DNA of 64,000 nt, from the NCBI RefSeq assembly GCF_030410395.1, contig NZ_JAUHHF010000004.1, forward strand, positions 62,001 through 126,000, given 5' to 3'. Made by a program: the position numbers and the translations under genes. Shown piece by piece: positions 39,036-47,702 of this stretch; position 1 is the first letter of the stretch, and the number at the start of each line of letters is the position of its first letter. The DNA comes from Zwartia panacis (GTDB lineage Bacteria > Pseudomonadota > Gammaproteobacteria > Burkholderiales > Burkholderiaceae_B). The notes beneath the pieces were generated by a model, which did not search any database, was not told the origin of the DNA, and saw only the letters and a program-made list of their open reading frames with translations.

Positions 39036-41144
39036 TTAACTGCGTAAATAATCCTCTCTTCCGCGCATCCATCGGTTTAAATGACGCTTAACAATGTCAG
39101 GGGATTCTTTTCTCAGCTCAATGGCGACTTCCCGGGCCATTCGAACAAGCGCAGAGTCAGTGGCCAAATCGGCGAATCGCAGTAATGCCATGCCAGACTG
39201 TCGAGCCCCAAGTAACTCGCCCGGGCCACGCAGATCGAGATCTCTCTGAGAAATTTCAAAACCATCTTGCGTTTCATACATTGCACGCAAGCGTTGACGT
39301 GCAATCATGGAAAGTGGAGTTTGATAAAGGAGAACACAGACGGACTGTAAAGCGCCGCGACCGACACGGCCGCGTAACTGATGAAGCTGGGCCAAACCAA
39401 ATCGTTCGGCATGTTCGATCACCATCAGCGAAGCGTTCGGGACGTCTACACCGACCTCAATGACCGTCGTGGCGACCAAAACATGGATCAATCCAGCGCG
39501 AAAGTCTTGCATGACTTGCGCTTTTTCGTTCGCGTGCAGACGGCCATGCACCAGTCCAACACGCATACCCACAAGGGCTTGCGACAATTCTTGATGAGTA
39601 TCCACAGCAGTTTGAAGATCGAGCGTTTCGCTTTCCTCGACCAAAGGACAAACCCAATAGGTTTGCTGGCCTTTTGCGACAGCTTGGGCAATGTGTTCGA
39701 TCAACTCGCCTCTTCGGTCCGAGGCAATTAATTTAGTGATGACCGGTGTTCTTCCTGGAGGCAATTGATCGATGGAAGAAACTTCTAGATCGGCGTAAAA
39801 AGTCATCGCAAGTGTGCGCGGGATGGGAGTCGCACTCATGGTCAATTGGTGCGGAACCACTTCCGACCGACTATGAAGCACATCTTCATCCGCTTCACCT
39901 TTACGTGAAAGCGTCAGACGCTGGGCCACGCCAAATCGATGTTGCTCATCAACAATAATCAGCCCCAGCGACGCAAAATCAACACCCTCCTGAATGAGAG
40001 CCTGCGTGCCGACGATGAGCTTTGCTTCGCCAGAACGGATCGCTTCTAAAGCTTCGCGTCGTGCGCGTGCTGAAACGCTGCCTGCCAGCCAAAAAACTCT
40101 CACCCCCAGAGGCTCGCACCATGCGCTGAGTTTCAGAAAATGTTGCTCTGCCAGAATCTCCGTGGGAGCCATCAAAGCAACTTGAGCGCCATTTTCAATG
40201 GCTTGAAGCGCTGCCAACGCGGCGACGATGGTTTTACCGCTTCCGACATCACCTTGCAATAAACGGTACATCGGAAAAGTACGCGCGAGATCCGCACTAA
40301 TTTCATCGCAGACTCTCTGCTGAGCATCAGTCAATGTGAAAGGAAGTGTCTGTTTTAAACGCTCAACTAGAGATTTGGATGTACGGATTGCTTTGAAAGG
40401 ATTGGCACGCTTGCTTTGTCTGGCCTCACGCGCGGCTGCAAGTGAAAGCTGCTGGGCGAGTAATTCATCGAACTTGATACGGATCCAGGCTGGGTGCTCG
40501 TGCTCCATCAGTGATTGAGCGTTCGCATCTGCAGGCGGTGCGTGCAGTAACCGAATCGCTTCATCAAATGGCAACAGGTTCAGTTGATGGATTAACTTGT
40601 TCGGTAAGGTGTCATCCAAGTTGGCTGAGCTCAGTGCTTGAGCAATCGCTTTACGCAAACTCGGTTGGGAAAGGCCATCTGTCGTTGGATAGACTGGAGT
40701 CAATGAAACAGATAATGGTGCGTCAGGAACTGAAATGCGCGGATGAACGAACTCATATCCATACATACCTCCCCTCACCTCACCGCGCACTCGCCATCGC
40801 TTGCCAGCTTGCATTTGATTCAGTTGACTGGGATAGAAAGTCAACCATCTCAAATTAATTTCTGCGGTCTCGTCCCGGAGTACTGCAGTAAGCTGTCGTC
40901 TGGGCTTTTGTAAAACATCCGAACGAATAACAACCCCTTCAACTTGTGCGGATACACCCGCACGCAAACTGGCGATGGGTTGAATCTGTGTTTCATCCTC
41001 GTAACGAATAGGAAGATGCAAGATCAAAGCTTCAGGGGACGTGAGTCCTAGCCTCTCAAACTTGGCGCGCACAGACAAGTCTTTTGAGCCGCCTTGTTTA
41101 GAAGGCCGCTTGGTTGACAAGTTGGGAGAGCTATTCATCAGCAT
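39036..41144 (-). CDS. recG: ATP-dependent DNA helicase RecG
   Basis: Branch-migration helicase that remodels stalled forks and Holliday junctions. 702 residues. An N-terminal wedge/OB domain is followed by the superfamily 2 motor: Walker A LLQGDVGSGKTIVAALAAL, motif Ia MAPTEILAEQHF, Walker B IIVDEQHRFGV, motif III TMSATPIPRTLAMT, motif V EVGVDVPNASLMVIEHAERF and motif VI QLRGRVGRG. All are intact. Two or three closely spaced ATGs give slight doubt on the start. Downstream lie oxyR and ubiA. Confidence 0.96.
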   Translation of the reverse strand: MLMNSSPNLSTKRPSKQGGSKDLSVRAKFERLGLTSPEALILHLPIRYEDETQIQPIASLRAGVSAQVEGVVIRSDVLQKPRRQLTAVLRDETAEINLRWLTFYPSQLNQMQAGKRWRVRGEVRGGMYGYEFVHPRISVPDAPLSVSLTPVYPTTDGLSQPSLRKAIAQALSSANLDDTLPNKLIHQLNLLPFDEAIRLLHAPPADANAQSLMEHEHPAWIRIKFDELLAQQLSLAAAREARQSKRANPFKAIRTSKSLVERLKQTLPFTLTDAQQRVCDEISADLARTFPMYRLLQGDVGSGKTIVAALAALQAIENGAQVALMAPTEILAEQHFLKLSAWCEPLGVRVFWLAGSVSARARREALEAIRSGEAKLIVGTQALIQEGVDFASLGLIIVDEQHRFGVAQRLTLSRKGEADEDVLHSRSEVVPHQLTMSATPIPRTLAMTFYADLEVSSIDQLPPGRTPVITKLIASDRRGELIEHIAQAVAKGQQTYWVCPLVEESETLDLQTAVDTHQELSQALVGMRVGLVHGRLHANEKAQVMQDFRAGLIHVLVATTVIEVGVDVPNASLMVIEHAERFGLAQLHQLRGRVGRGALQSVCVLLYQTPLSMIARQRLRAMYETQDGFEISQRDLDLRGPGELLGARQSGMALLRFADLATDSALVRMAREVAIELRKESPDIVKRHLNRWMRGREDYLRS

Positions 41145-41165
41145 CCCAAGCGAAACATATGTGGG

Positions 41166-41552
41166 TCAAATAACGATAATTGCTTCGACTTCAAACTGGG
41201 CGTCTTTGGGCAAGCTACTGACACCTACAGTTGAACGTGCGGGGAATGGTTCAGGGATCAACTCAGCCATGATGCTGTTAGCAACTGGAAATTGTTTCAG
41301 ATCTGTGAGGAATAATGTCAGTTTGACGATATTTTCAAGACGACCACCAGCAGCTTCTATGACTGCCTTCATATTTGCAAAGGCTTGCCTGACTTGCGGC
41401 TCAAATGCCTCGGAAACCATTAAACCTGTTTCGGGAACAAGCCCGATCTGACCGGATAAAAAAACAATCTTGCCAGCGGGTGCAGCGACAGCCTGCGAAT
41501 AGGGTCCGACTGCGGCGGGGGCTTGACTAGTATGGATGATTTGCTTTGACAT
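41166..41552 (-). CDS. ridA: RidA family reactive-intermediate deaminase
   Basis: Hydrolyses reactive 2-aminoacrylate and related enamines made by PLP enzymes. 128 residues, the usual length. Family stretches are GPYSQAVAAPAGKIVFLSGQ, VRQAFANMKAVIEAAG and the C-terminal PARSTVGVSSLPKDAQFEVEA, which holds the substrate-binding arginine. It lies 22 bases upstream of recG and could be cotranscribed with it, although the two have no obvious functional link. Confidence 0.93.
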   Translation of the reverse strand: MSKQIIHTSQAPAAVGPYSQAVAAPAGKIVFLSGQIGLVPETGLMVSEAFEPQVRQAFANMKAVIEAAGGRLENIVKLTLFLTDLKQFPVANSIMAELIPEPFPARSTVGVSSLPKDAQFEVEAIIVI

Positions 41553-41633
41553 CTTGACTCCTATCGGTAACTATCGAATTTTAACGTTTAATAGTTGAAA
41601 GCGATAGGTTTGATGTAAAAATAAATCTAAAAA

Positions 41634-43118
41634 CTACTGAGATGCCTCATTTGAGTGATCGCCATAACTAGTATCCATGCCAAGTTCGCGAAGTTTTCGT
41701 GTGATGGTGTTGCGGCCCATACCCAATCTTGCGGCGGCTTCAACTCGACGTCCCCGACAAACCTCGAGAGATGACTGCAAAATTGTTCTCTCAAACTGAC
41801 GAGTTAAAGCAGACCATACCTCAGGGTCAGATCGCGAGAGACGCGTGGTAGCCTCTTGAGCGAGCAATTGCTGCCAACTTGGCTGGCCAGGCATCCCCAC
41901 TTGTCCGGTCGTGGCTTTCGGCAAGTCAGCCGCACGAACTTCCGCAGGCAAATCACTCACTTCAACTGTTTGACCAGGCGCCATGACAGTTAGCCAGTGA
42001 CAAAAATTTTCAAGTTGCCTGACATTACCGGGGAAATCAAATTGCGTCAGTATCTGCATCGCTTGATCTGAGATGCGTTTAACAGGTACTCCAACACCAC
42101 GCGCACAGACAGACAAAAAATGCCTGGCTAATTCGGCAATGTCCTCGCGTCTCTCTCTGAGAGGGGGTAAGCGAAGTCTGATCACGTTGAGTCGATGAAA
42201 CAGATCTTCGCGGAATTTACCTTCTCTTACGCGTTCTTCCAAGGGTTGGTGCGTCGCTGCCACAATACGAACATCCACACGAACAGGCTGAGCCCCACCA
42301 ACGCGGTAAAACGTTCCATCGGAGAGGACCCGTAAAAGACGCGTCTGCAACTCGAATGGCATGTCCCCGATTTCGTCCAAAAAGAGCGTCCCACCACTCG
42401 CCTCTTCAAAACGACCCCGGCGTAAAGAATTAGCGCCTGTAAATGCGCCGCGTTCATGTCCAAATAACTCTGCTTCAAGTAAGTCGCGCGGAATTGCAGC
42501 AGTATTCAGCGCGACAAAGGGGCCTTTTGAACGCACCCCGTGGCTGTGAAGCGCGCGTGCAACAAGCTCTTTGCCAGTGCCTGACTCACCAGTAATTAAT
42601 ACTGTGACGTTTGAATGCGCCAAACGACCGATCGCACGAAACACTTCCTGCATCGCGACTGATGAAGATTGAGTCAGGATGCCTTTATCAGAAGGAGTTG
42701 CCTGTTCAATGCTATTTTCAGGGCTTGAGGCTGAACCAGGATCGGTTTCACTTGGCGATGGCTCACGCACTGCGCGATGAATCAGTGCGACAGCTTCATT
42801 GATATCAAAGGGTTTAGCCAAGTAATCAAATGCACCACCCTGGAAAGCAGTCACTGTACTATCGAGATCACTATAGGCAGTCATAATGATCACAGGCAGT
42901 GCAGGATATTTTTCTTTAACGTGTTTTAGCAAAGAAAAACCATCGGTACCAGGCATACGAATATCGGAAATGAGTGCCGCCGGAGTTTCAGACTCGAGCG
43001 CGATCGACACATCATTCGCAGAAACAAAACTGCGTGTTGCCATGCCCGCACGACTGAGCGCTTTTTCGAGGACCCAGCGGATAGCTTGGTCATCATCCAC
43101 AATCCAAACTGGTTTCAT
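41634..43118 (-). CDS. ntrC: Nitrogen regulatory protein NtrC (response regulator)
   Basis: Sigma-54 activator. 494 residues. The receiver domain carries the phosphorylatable Asp52 (ISDIRMPGTDG), with the acidic triad at its N-terminus (VDDDQ). The AAA+ domain has GESGTGKELVARAL and the sigma-54-contacting GAFTGA. The C-terminal Fis-type HTH (RRVEAAARLGMGRNTITRKL) closes the protein. It overlaps the ntrB stop by four bases (ATGA), so translation is coupled. It should bind the dyads upstream of glnA. Confidence 0.97.
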   Translation of the reverse strand: MKPVWIVDDDQAIRWVLEKALSRAGMATRSFVSANDVSIALESETPAALISDIRMPGTDGFSLLKHVKEKYPALPVIIMTAYSDLDSTVTAFQGGAFDYLAKPFDINEAVALIHRAVREPSPSETDPGSASSPENSIEQATPSDKGILTQSSSVAMQEVFRAIGRLAHSNVTVLITGESGTGKELVARALHSHGVRSKGPFVALNTAAIPRDLLEAELFGHERGAFTGANSLRRGRFEEASGGTLFLDEIGDMPFELQTRLLRVLSDGTFYRVGGAQPVRVDVRIVAATHQPLEERVREGKFREDLFHRLNVIRLRLPPLRERREDIAELARHFLSVCARGVGVPVKRISDQAMQILTQFDFPGNVRQLENFCHWLTVMAPGQTVEVSDLPAEVRAADLPKATTGQVGMPGQPSWQQLLAQEATTRLSRSDPEVWSALTRQFERTILQSSLEVCRGRRVEAAARLGMGRNTITRKLRELGMDTSYGDHSNEASQ

Positions 43119-44167
43119 AAGGGCTCCATGGGTAACATCAGGCGAAACTCGGTATGACCGGGTCTCGAATCAAACTCAATCACTCCTCCGTGCTGCTGGA
43201 CAAAATCTTGAGCTAGACTCAGTCCTAAGCCTGTTCCACCCTCACGTCCAGTCACAAGAGGATGAAAAATCCTGTCCTGTAGCGATTCAGGTACGCCGGG
43301 GCCGTTATCAATCACTGAGACCACTGCTGCCATTCTGTGTTGTTTATGACGAAGGAGTACCTGGCGCGCGACGCGGGTTTTTAAAATAATCTGTGGCTGG
43401 GGCGTTGGATGAGAACCCGTCATGACTTGTGCGGCATTTCGCACTACATTCAAAAGAGCTTGCATCAGTCTGGCGGGATCAGCGCGAAACTCAGGCATGG
43501 ACGCGTCGTAATCACGCGTGAGCGCAACGTCTCTAAATTCCGCGCGGACCAACGCGCACACACGTTCACACACTTCATGGATATTGACTTGCTGCCATTG
43601 CACAGGCATTCGTTGCGGTGCGGCGAGCCTGTCTACAAGCGCCTGCAATCTATCAGCTTCAGAAATAATGACCCTTGTGTATTCTTGCAACGCCGGGTCC
43701 GGCAATTCTGATTCGAGAAGTTGAGCAGCACCACGTAAACCACCCAGCGGGTTTTTTACTTCATGCGCAAGATTACGTAAAAGTTCGTGTTGTGTTTCGA
43801 TTTCATCAACTAGACGAATGCTGCGATCCACTAATACACGTTGCTCGATATCTTTGATTTCAAGCAAAGCGGACCAGGGCTTATTTGTCAGTGCAATAGA
43901 AGTCACACCAACCTCGACAGTTTCAGTGCCGCGTCTTGTCCGTGCGAACTGCCTGCAATCGTCGACTTCACCCGCACAAGCCTGTCGAATGGAGTGCTCC
44001 AAAGCTGAGTCGCGTTCAAAAAGAAACTCAGCAGGCGCTCCAATCAAGTGACGACGGGAACGCCCAAACATCATTTCTGCAGCCGCATTCGCCTGTACAA
44101 CCTCACCATGTCGGTTCAATAAAAGAACCGAAGTGGCTAAGAGGTCGAAGGCTTCTACGGAGATCAT
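43115..44167 (-). CDS. ntrB: Nitrogen regulation sensor kinase NtrB
   Basis: Cytoplasmic PII-controlled kinase/phosphatase for NtrC. 350 residues. An N-terminal PAS domain (LLNRHGEVVQANAAAEMMFG) precedes the HisKA helix with the phospho-accepting histidine in RNLAHEVKNPLGGLRG. The HATPase has ARLMQALLNVVRNAAQ (N box), VIDNGPGVPESL (G1) and GREGGTGLGLSLAQDFV (G2). It follows glnA, separated by 43 bases that contain a GC-rich hairpin. No recognisable ribosome site precedes the ATG. Confidence 0.96.
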   Translation of the reverse strand: MISVEAFDLLATSVLLLNRHGEVVQANAAAEMMFGRSRRHLIGAPAEFLFERDSALEHSIRQACAGEVDDCRQFARTRRGTETVEVGVTSIALTNKPWSALLEIKDIEQRVLVDRSIRLVDEIETQHELLRNLAHEVKNPLGGLRGAAQLLESELPDPALQEYTRVIISEADRLQALVDRLAAPQRMPVQWQQVNIHEVCERVCALVRAEFRDVALTRDYDASMPEFRADPARLMQALLNVVRNAAQVMTGSHPTPQPQIILKTRVARQVLLRHKQHRMAAVVSVIDNGPGVPESLQDRIFHPLVTGREGGTGLGLSLAQDFVQQHGGVIEFDSRPGHTEFRLMLPMEPL

Positions 44168-44172
44168 GGGTA

Positions 44173-44190
44173 TCGGGCCGGGAGGCCCGA
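44173..44190 (-). promoter_or_regulatory. GC-rich hairpin between glnA and ntrB
   Basis: TCGGGCC/GGCCCGA, a 7-bp stem with a four-base loop, ends six bases before the ntrB ATG. It has no U tract, so it is not a textbook terminator. It would overlap the place where the ribosome-binding site should be. It could lower ntrBC expression relative to glnA or act as an mRNA processing signal. This is inference from position and base pairing only. Confidence 0.5.
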
Positions 44191-44210
44191 CCCCAAGTTT
44201 TGTCGGCAGA

Positions 44211-45623
44211 TTAGAGGCTGTAGTACATATCGAATTCGACTGGATGAGTCGTCATGCGCAGACGATTCACTTCGTTCATTTTGAGTTCGACATATGCATC
44301 CAGCATTTCGTTGGTGAACACACCACCACGCGTCAGGAACTCACGATCTTTGTTCAGTGCCTCGAGAGCCTGTTCAAGTGAGCTGCAAACTGTTGGGATC
44401 TTTGCATCCTCTTCAGGTGGCAGATCGTACAAGTTCTTGTCAGCGGGATCGCCTGGGTGAATCTTGTTCTGAACACCATCGAGGCCCGCCATCATCAAGG
44501 CCGAAAATGCCAAATATGGATTGGCCAGTGGATCTGGGAAACGCGCTTCGATACGGCGACCCTTTGGATTCGCAACGTGTGGAATACGAATTGAGGCAGA
44601 ACGGTTACGGGCTGAGTAAGCAAGCTTGACAGGAGCTTCATAATGCGGCACCAAGCGCTTGTAAGAGTTCGTGCCTGGGTTGGTAATGGCATTAAGCGCG
44701 CGAGCGTGCTTGATGATGCCACCGATGTAATACAGGGCAAACTCTGATAAACCTGCGTAGCCGTTGCCAGCAAACAAGTTTTGACCGTCTTTCCAGATGG
44801 ACTGGTGTACGTGCATGCCTGAACCGTTGTCACCCACGATTGGCTTGGGCATGAAAGTTGCCGTTTTGCCGTAAGCGTGCGCGACGTTATGGATGGTGTA
44901 CTTCATGATCTGGTTCCAATCAGCACGCTTCACGAGGGTGCTGAACTTGGTACCGATTTCAAGCTGACCGGCGCCAGCGACTTCATGGTGATGCACTTCG
45001 ACAGGTATTCCAGCTTCTTCGAGCAAGATACACATTTCAGAGCGCATGTCTTGCATCGAATCAACTGGAGGAACTGGAAAATAGCCCCCTTTAACGCGTG
45101 GACGATGAGCGAGATTGCCACCCTCGTTATCTGTATTGGACGACCAAAAACCTTCATCAGATTTGATCTTGACGTGGCAACCGGACATGTCATCACCCCA
45201 GGTGACGCCATCAAATACAAAGAACTCTGGCTCTGGGCCAAAGAAAGCCGTGTCACCCAAGCCGCTTGACTTGAGATAAGCTTCGGCGCGTTTAGCCAAT
45301 GATCGTGGATCGCGCTCATAGCCTTTCATGTCGGTTGGCTCAAGCACGTCGCATGTGATGATCATTGTCGACTCTTCACGGAAAGGATCCATGTGCGCAG
45401 TCGATGGATCTGGCATCAACAACATATCGGATGCTTCGATTCCTTTCCAGCCGGCAATCGACGAACCGTCAAAGGCATGGCCCTCGTTGAATTTATCCTC
45501 ACCCATTTGGCTGACAGGCACGGAGACGTGCTGTTCTTTGCCCAGGGTGTCGGTAAAACGGAAATCAACAAACTTGACTTCGTTTTCAGCAATCTTCTTC
45601 AGAACGTCTTGAGGGGTGCTCAT
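44211..45623 (-). CDS. glnA: Glutamine synthetase, type I
   Basis: Converts glutamate, ammonia and ATP to glutamine, the main entry of nitrogen. 470 residues, GSI-beta length. The beta-grasp N-terminus has [20 protein letters not shown]. Active-site motifs include [47 protein letters not shown] and [19 protein letters not shown]. The adenylylation tyrosine is about Tyr399 in [13 protein letters not shown] precedes the ATG. A sigma-54 promoter with NtrC-like sites lies 73-178 bases upstream. Confidence 0.98.
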   Translation of the reverse strand: MSTPQDVLKKIAENEVKFVDFRFTDTLGKEQHVSVPVSQMGEDKFNEGHAFDGSSIAGWKGIEASDMLLMPDPSTAHMDPFREESTMIITCDVLEPTDMKGYERDPRSLAKRAEAYLKSSGLGDTAFFGPEPEFFVFDGVTWGDDMSGCHVKIKSDEGFWSSNTDNEGGNLAHRPRVKGGYFPVPPVDSMQDMRSEMCILLEEAGIPVEVHHHEVAGAGQLEIGTKFSTLVKRADWNQIMKYTIHNVAHAYGKTATFMPKPIVGDNGSGMHVHQSIWKDGQNLFAGNGYAGLSEFALYYIGGIIKHARALNAITNPGTNSYKRLVPHYEAPVKLAYSARNRSASIRIPHVANPKGRRIEARFPDPLANPYLAFSALMMAGLDGVQNKIHPGDPADKNLYDLPPEEDAKIPTVCSSLEQALEALNKDREFLTRGGVFTNEMLDAYVELKMNEVNRLRMTTHPVEFDMYYSL

Positions 45624-45695
45624 TATTTGACTCCGCTAAAAATATTGGAAAAACGCTAACTTAAAAAGGGCGGAAAATCCGCATGAAAAAATTAA

Positions 45696-45711
45696 AGCAA
45701 AATCTGTGCCA
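45696..45711 (-). promoter_or_regulatory. Sigma-54 (-24/-12) promoter of glnA
   Basis: On the minus strand the sequence reads TGGCAC-AGATT-TTGCT, a perfect match to the consensus TGGCAC-N5-TTGCW, 73 bases before the glnA ATG. RpoN-RNA polymerase should bind here and open only when an NtrC-type activator acts from upstream. The transcription start would fall about 11-12 bases further on, near 45685. Seen directly in sequence; use in vivo is inferred. Confidence 0.9.
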
Positions 45712-45753
45712 ATACGTATTATCGAGAATACGCCCTGATTCAGCGCACAAGTA

Positions 45754-45770
45754 TGCACAATAACGGTGCT
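45754..45770 (-). promoter_or_regulatory. NtrC-like binding site A upstream of glnA
   Basis: A dyad TGCAC-N7-GTGCT (plus-strand reading) that matches the NtrC consensus TGCACCA-N3-TGGTGCA at 11 of 14 fixed positions. Its centre is about 78 bases upstream of the predicted glnA transcription start, an acceptable position for an NtrC enhancer. Confidence 0.65.
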
Positions 45771-45784
45771 TTTGCACCAAAACA

Positions 45785-45801
45785 TGCACCAATACCGAGC
45801 A
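45785..45801 (-). promoter_or_regulatory. NtrC-like binding site B upstream of glnA
   Basis: TGCACCA-ATA-CCGAGCA: the first half-site is a perfect NtrC half (7 of 7), the second matches 4 of 7. It is centred about 31 bases (three helical turns) upstream of site A, so two dimers could bind the same face of the DNA. The weak half overlaps the hairpin downstream of hemW. Confidence 0.5.
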
Positions 45802-45813
45802 TCGCTCGGTATT
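45791..45813 (-). terminator. Hairpin after hemW, possible weak terminator
   Basis: A 10-bp stem AATACCGAGC/GCTCGGTATT with a three-base loop, 17 bases past the hemW stop. On the minus strand the next bases are GGTGCATGTTTTGG, so there is no immediate U tract and termination would be weak. It may also insulate the glnA promoter region from hemW transcription, which reads toward it. Confidence 0.45.
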
Positions 45814-45829
45814 TCAGAGATCAATCAAC

Positions 45830-47083
45830 TCAATCTAGAAAGATTGATTGTAATTCGTTTAAAAACCGCCACCCAACGTCTGTGGCCTGAAATCGCGACG
45901 GATCGGAGGTGAGTAGTTTTTTTTGTCGAGCCAGAGCAATCTTGCGCCCGATATCGGAAAAAGTCAGTCCTGTTCGCTCTGAAAACAAGTCGATCGCGAC
46001 GCCCTCACGCAGTCTCAATGCATTGAGCATGAACTCGAAAGGAAGATCAGATCGATGGACGAGTTTTTTTTCGGAGATGTGAGAGCCATTTCGCTCCAGA
46101 CAGGCTTTCATCCAACTTTCAGGATTGCGCAATCGAACTTCTCGCTGAATGCGATCCGGGAATGACACTTTCCCATGGGCACCAGGTCCGAGACCAATAT
46201 AGTCACCAAATTGCCAATAATTGATATTGTGGCGTGCCCGGGCGCCGGGTCTAGCAAAAGCAGAGACTTCGTAGCGTTCAAACCCGTGATCGGTCATGAG
46301 CGTTTCGATACCCTCTTCCATTGCCACGGCAATATCATCATCAGGAAGCTTTGGAGGGAATTTTGCAAAGATAGTGTTGGGTTCTAAAGTGAGCTGGTAG
46401 ATGGATAAATGCTCAGTCCCGAAAGCGAGCGCTTCTTGCGTATCCGCCATGCATGATTCAAAAGTCTGTTGAGGCAGCGCAAACATCAAATCGATGTTGA
46501 CGCGTTTGACCGCCCCAGAGGCAATCTCTATCGCACGCCGAGCTTGCGTTGCGTCATGCACTCGCCCTAATTTTCTAAGTTGCGCATCATCGAACGTCTG
46601 AATCCCAAGGGAAATCCGATTGATCCCACTTTGGGCATAGGAGTTGAAACGGGAAGATTCAGTGGCCCCCGGATTGGCTTCCAAGGTGATTTCAGCATCG
46701 GGCCAAATATTGAAGTGCGTTCTCAACATCGCCATCAAACGATCGACTGCGGAGGCAGAGAGCAAACTTGGTGTCCCTCCACCAATGAATACCGTATGCA
46801 CTTGGCGACCCCAGACATCAGGCAACGTTTGCTCGATGTCAGCTTGAAGTGCTTCAAGATAGCGGTCCTCAGGAATATCACCTCCTGCTTCGTGAGAATT
46901 AAAATCACAATAGGGACACTTTTTGATGCACCAAGGCACATGGATATAGATGGAAAGTGGGGGAAGTGTTTTGAGAAAAGGATTGGTTAAATTTTGATGG
47001 ATATCCAAAGCACTTTTCGATACCTTGCCCCCTGTATCGCCAAGAACCCAGTTTTCAGAGCGAATGGGAATGGTGCGTGTCAT
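45830..47083 (-). CDS. hemW: Radical SAM haem chaperone HemW
   Basis: Radical SAM protein, earlier misnamed oxygen-independent coproporphyrinogen oxidase, now seen as a haem-binding chaperone for respiratory enzymes. 417 residues. The 4Fe-4S ligands are Cys52, Cys56 and Cys59 in WCIKKCPYCDFNSH, the HemW-type motif; HemN proper carries a further cysteine. SAM-binding VFIGGGTPSLLS and the C-terminal HemN_C winged domain are present. The ATG overlaps the rdgB stop as ATGA. An unusually long N-terminal extension of about 40 residues precedes the motif. Confidence 0.93.
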   Translation of the reverse strand: MTRTIPIRSENWVLGDTGGKVSKSALDIHQNLTNPFLKTLPPLSIYIHVPWCIKKCPYCDFNSHEAGGDIPEDRYLEALQADIEQTLPDVWGRQVHTVFIGGGTPSLLSASAVDRLMAMLRTHFNIWPDAEITLEANPGATESSRFNSYAQSGINRISLGIQTFDDAQLRKLGRVHDATQARRAIEIASGAVKRVNIDLMFALPQQTFESCMADTQEALAFGTEHLSIYQLTLEPNTIFAKFPPKLPDDDIAVAMEEGIETLMTDHGFERYEVSAFARPGARARHNINYWQFGDYIGLGPGAHGKVSFPDRIQREVRLRNPESWMKACLERNGSHISEKKLVHRSDLPFEFMLNALRLREGVAIDLFSERTGLTFSDIGRKIALARQKKLLTSDPSRFQATDVGWRFLNELQSIFLD

Positions 47084-47694
47084 ACCTGAGTCAAACCTCG
47101 TTCGCGCATTTTGGCAAGAAGTAATTGCATGGCTTGACCACGATGGCTGATTTGATTTTTGATTGCCGGATCCAGACTGGCGACAGTACAGCCGCGTTCG
47201 GTGATAAAAAAGTGCGGATCGTATCCAAAACCGTGCTGACCACTTGGCTCATCGACAATCCGGCCATGCCAGGTCGCCTCGGCGATCAATGGCTGCGGAT
47301 CGTCTGCATGCGTGAGAAATACCAGTACGGCAACATACCAAGCGCTACGGTCAGCGATATTTTCCAGATTTTTAATCAGCTTTTGATTATTCGCTAAATC
47401 AGACCTGACGCCTAGGTCCGTTTGTGCATATCGTGCTGAGTAAATGCCGGGCGCGCCTCCGAGCGCGCGTACGCATAAACCAGAATCATCGGCGATCGCC
47501 GGTAAGCCAGAATGTGCGCTCGCATGTCTGGCCTTAGTGAGCGCGTTTTCTATAAAAGTAGGATGTGGTTCAGGTGCATCGCTGATATTGAGAGAAGCTT
47601 GAGGAATAACTGTCAAACCAAGAGGCTGCAGCAATGAGTTGAATTCTTTAAGTTTGCCAGCGTTACCTGAGGCGAGAACAATAGAAGTCAGCAT
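47080..47694 (-). CDS. rdgB: dITP/XTP pyrophosphatase
   Basis: Removes deaminated purine nucleotides from the pool. 204 residues from the ATG at 47694 (MLTSIVLASGNAGKLKEFN). The frame opens further upstream inside the LysR gene without similarity. Family motifs: IADDSGLCVRALGGAPGIYS, GHGFGYDPHFF-like GQHGFGYDPHFFI, and SHRGQAMQLL at the C-terminus. It is coupled to hemW. In many relatives rph sits directly upstream; here rph is 4.4 kb away. Confidence 0.94.
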   Translation of the reverse strand: MLTSIVLASGNAGKLKEFNSLLQPLGLTVIPQASLNISDAPEPHPTFIENALTKARHASAHSGLPAIADDSGLCVRALGGAPGIYSARYAQTDLGVRSDLANNQKLIKNLENIADRSAWYVAVLVFLTHADDPQPLIAEATWHGRIVDEPSGQHGFGYDPHFFITERGCTVASLDPAIKNQISHRGQAMQLLLAKMRERGLTQV

Positions 47695-47702
47695 AGAGTT
47701 TT

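Noticed and set aside
45791-45813. Hairpin after hemW as a strong intrinsic terminator
   Set aside because: No U tract directly follows it on the minus strand, so it is listed only as a possible weak terminator.
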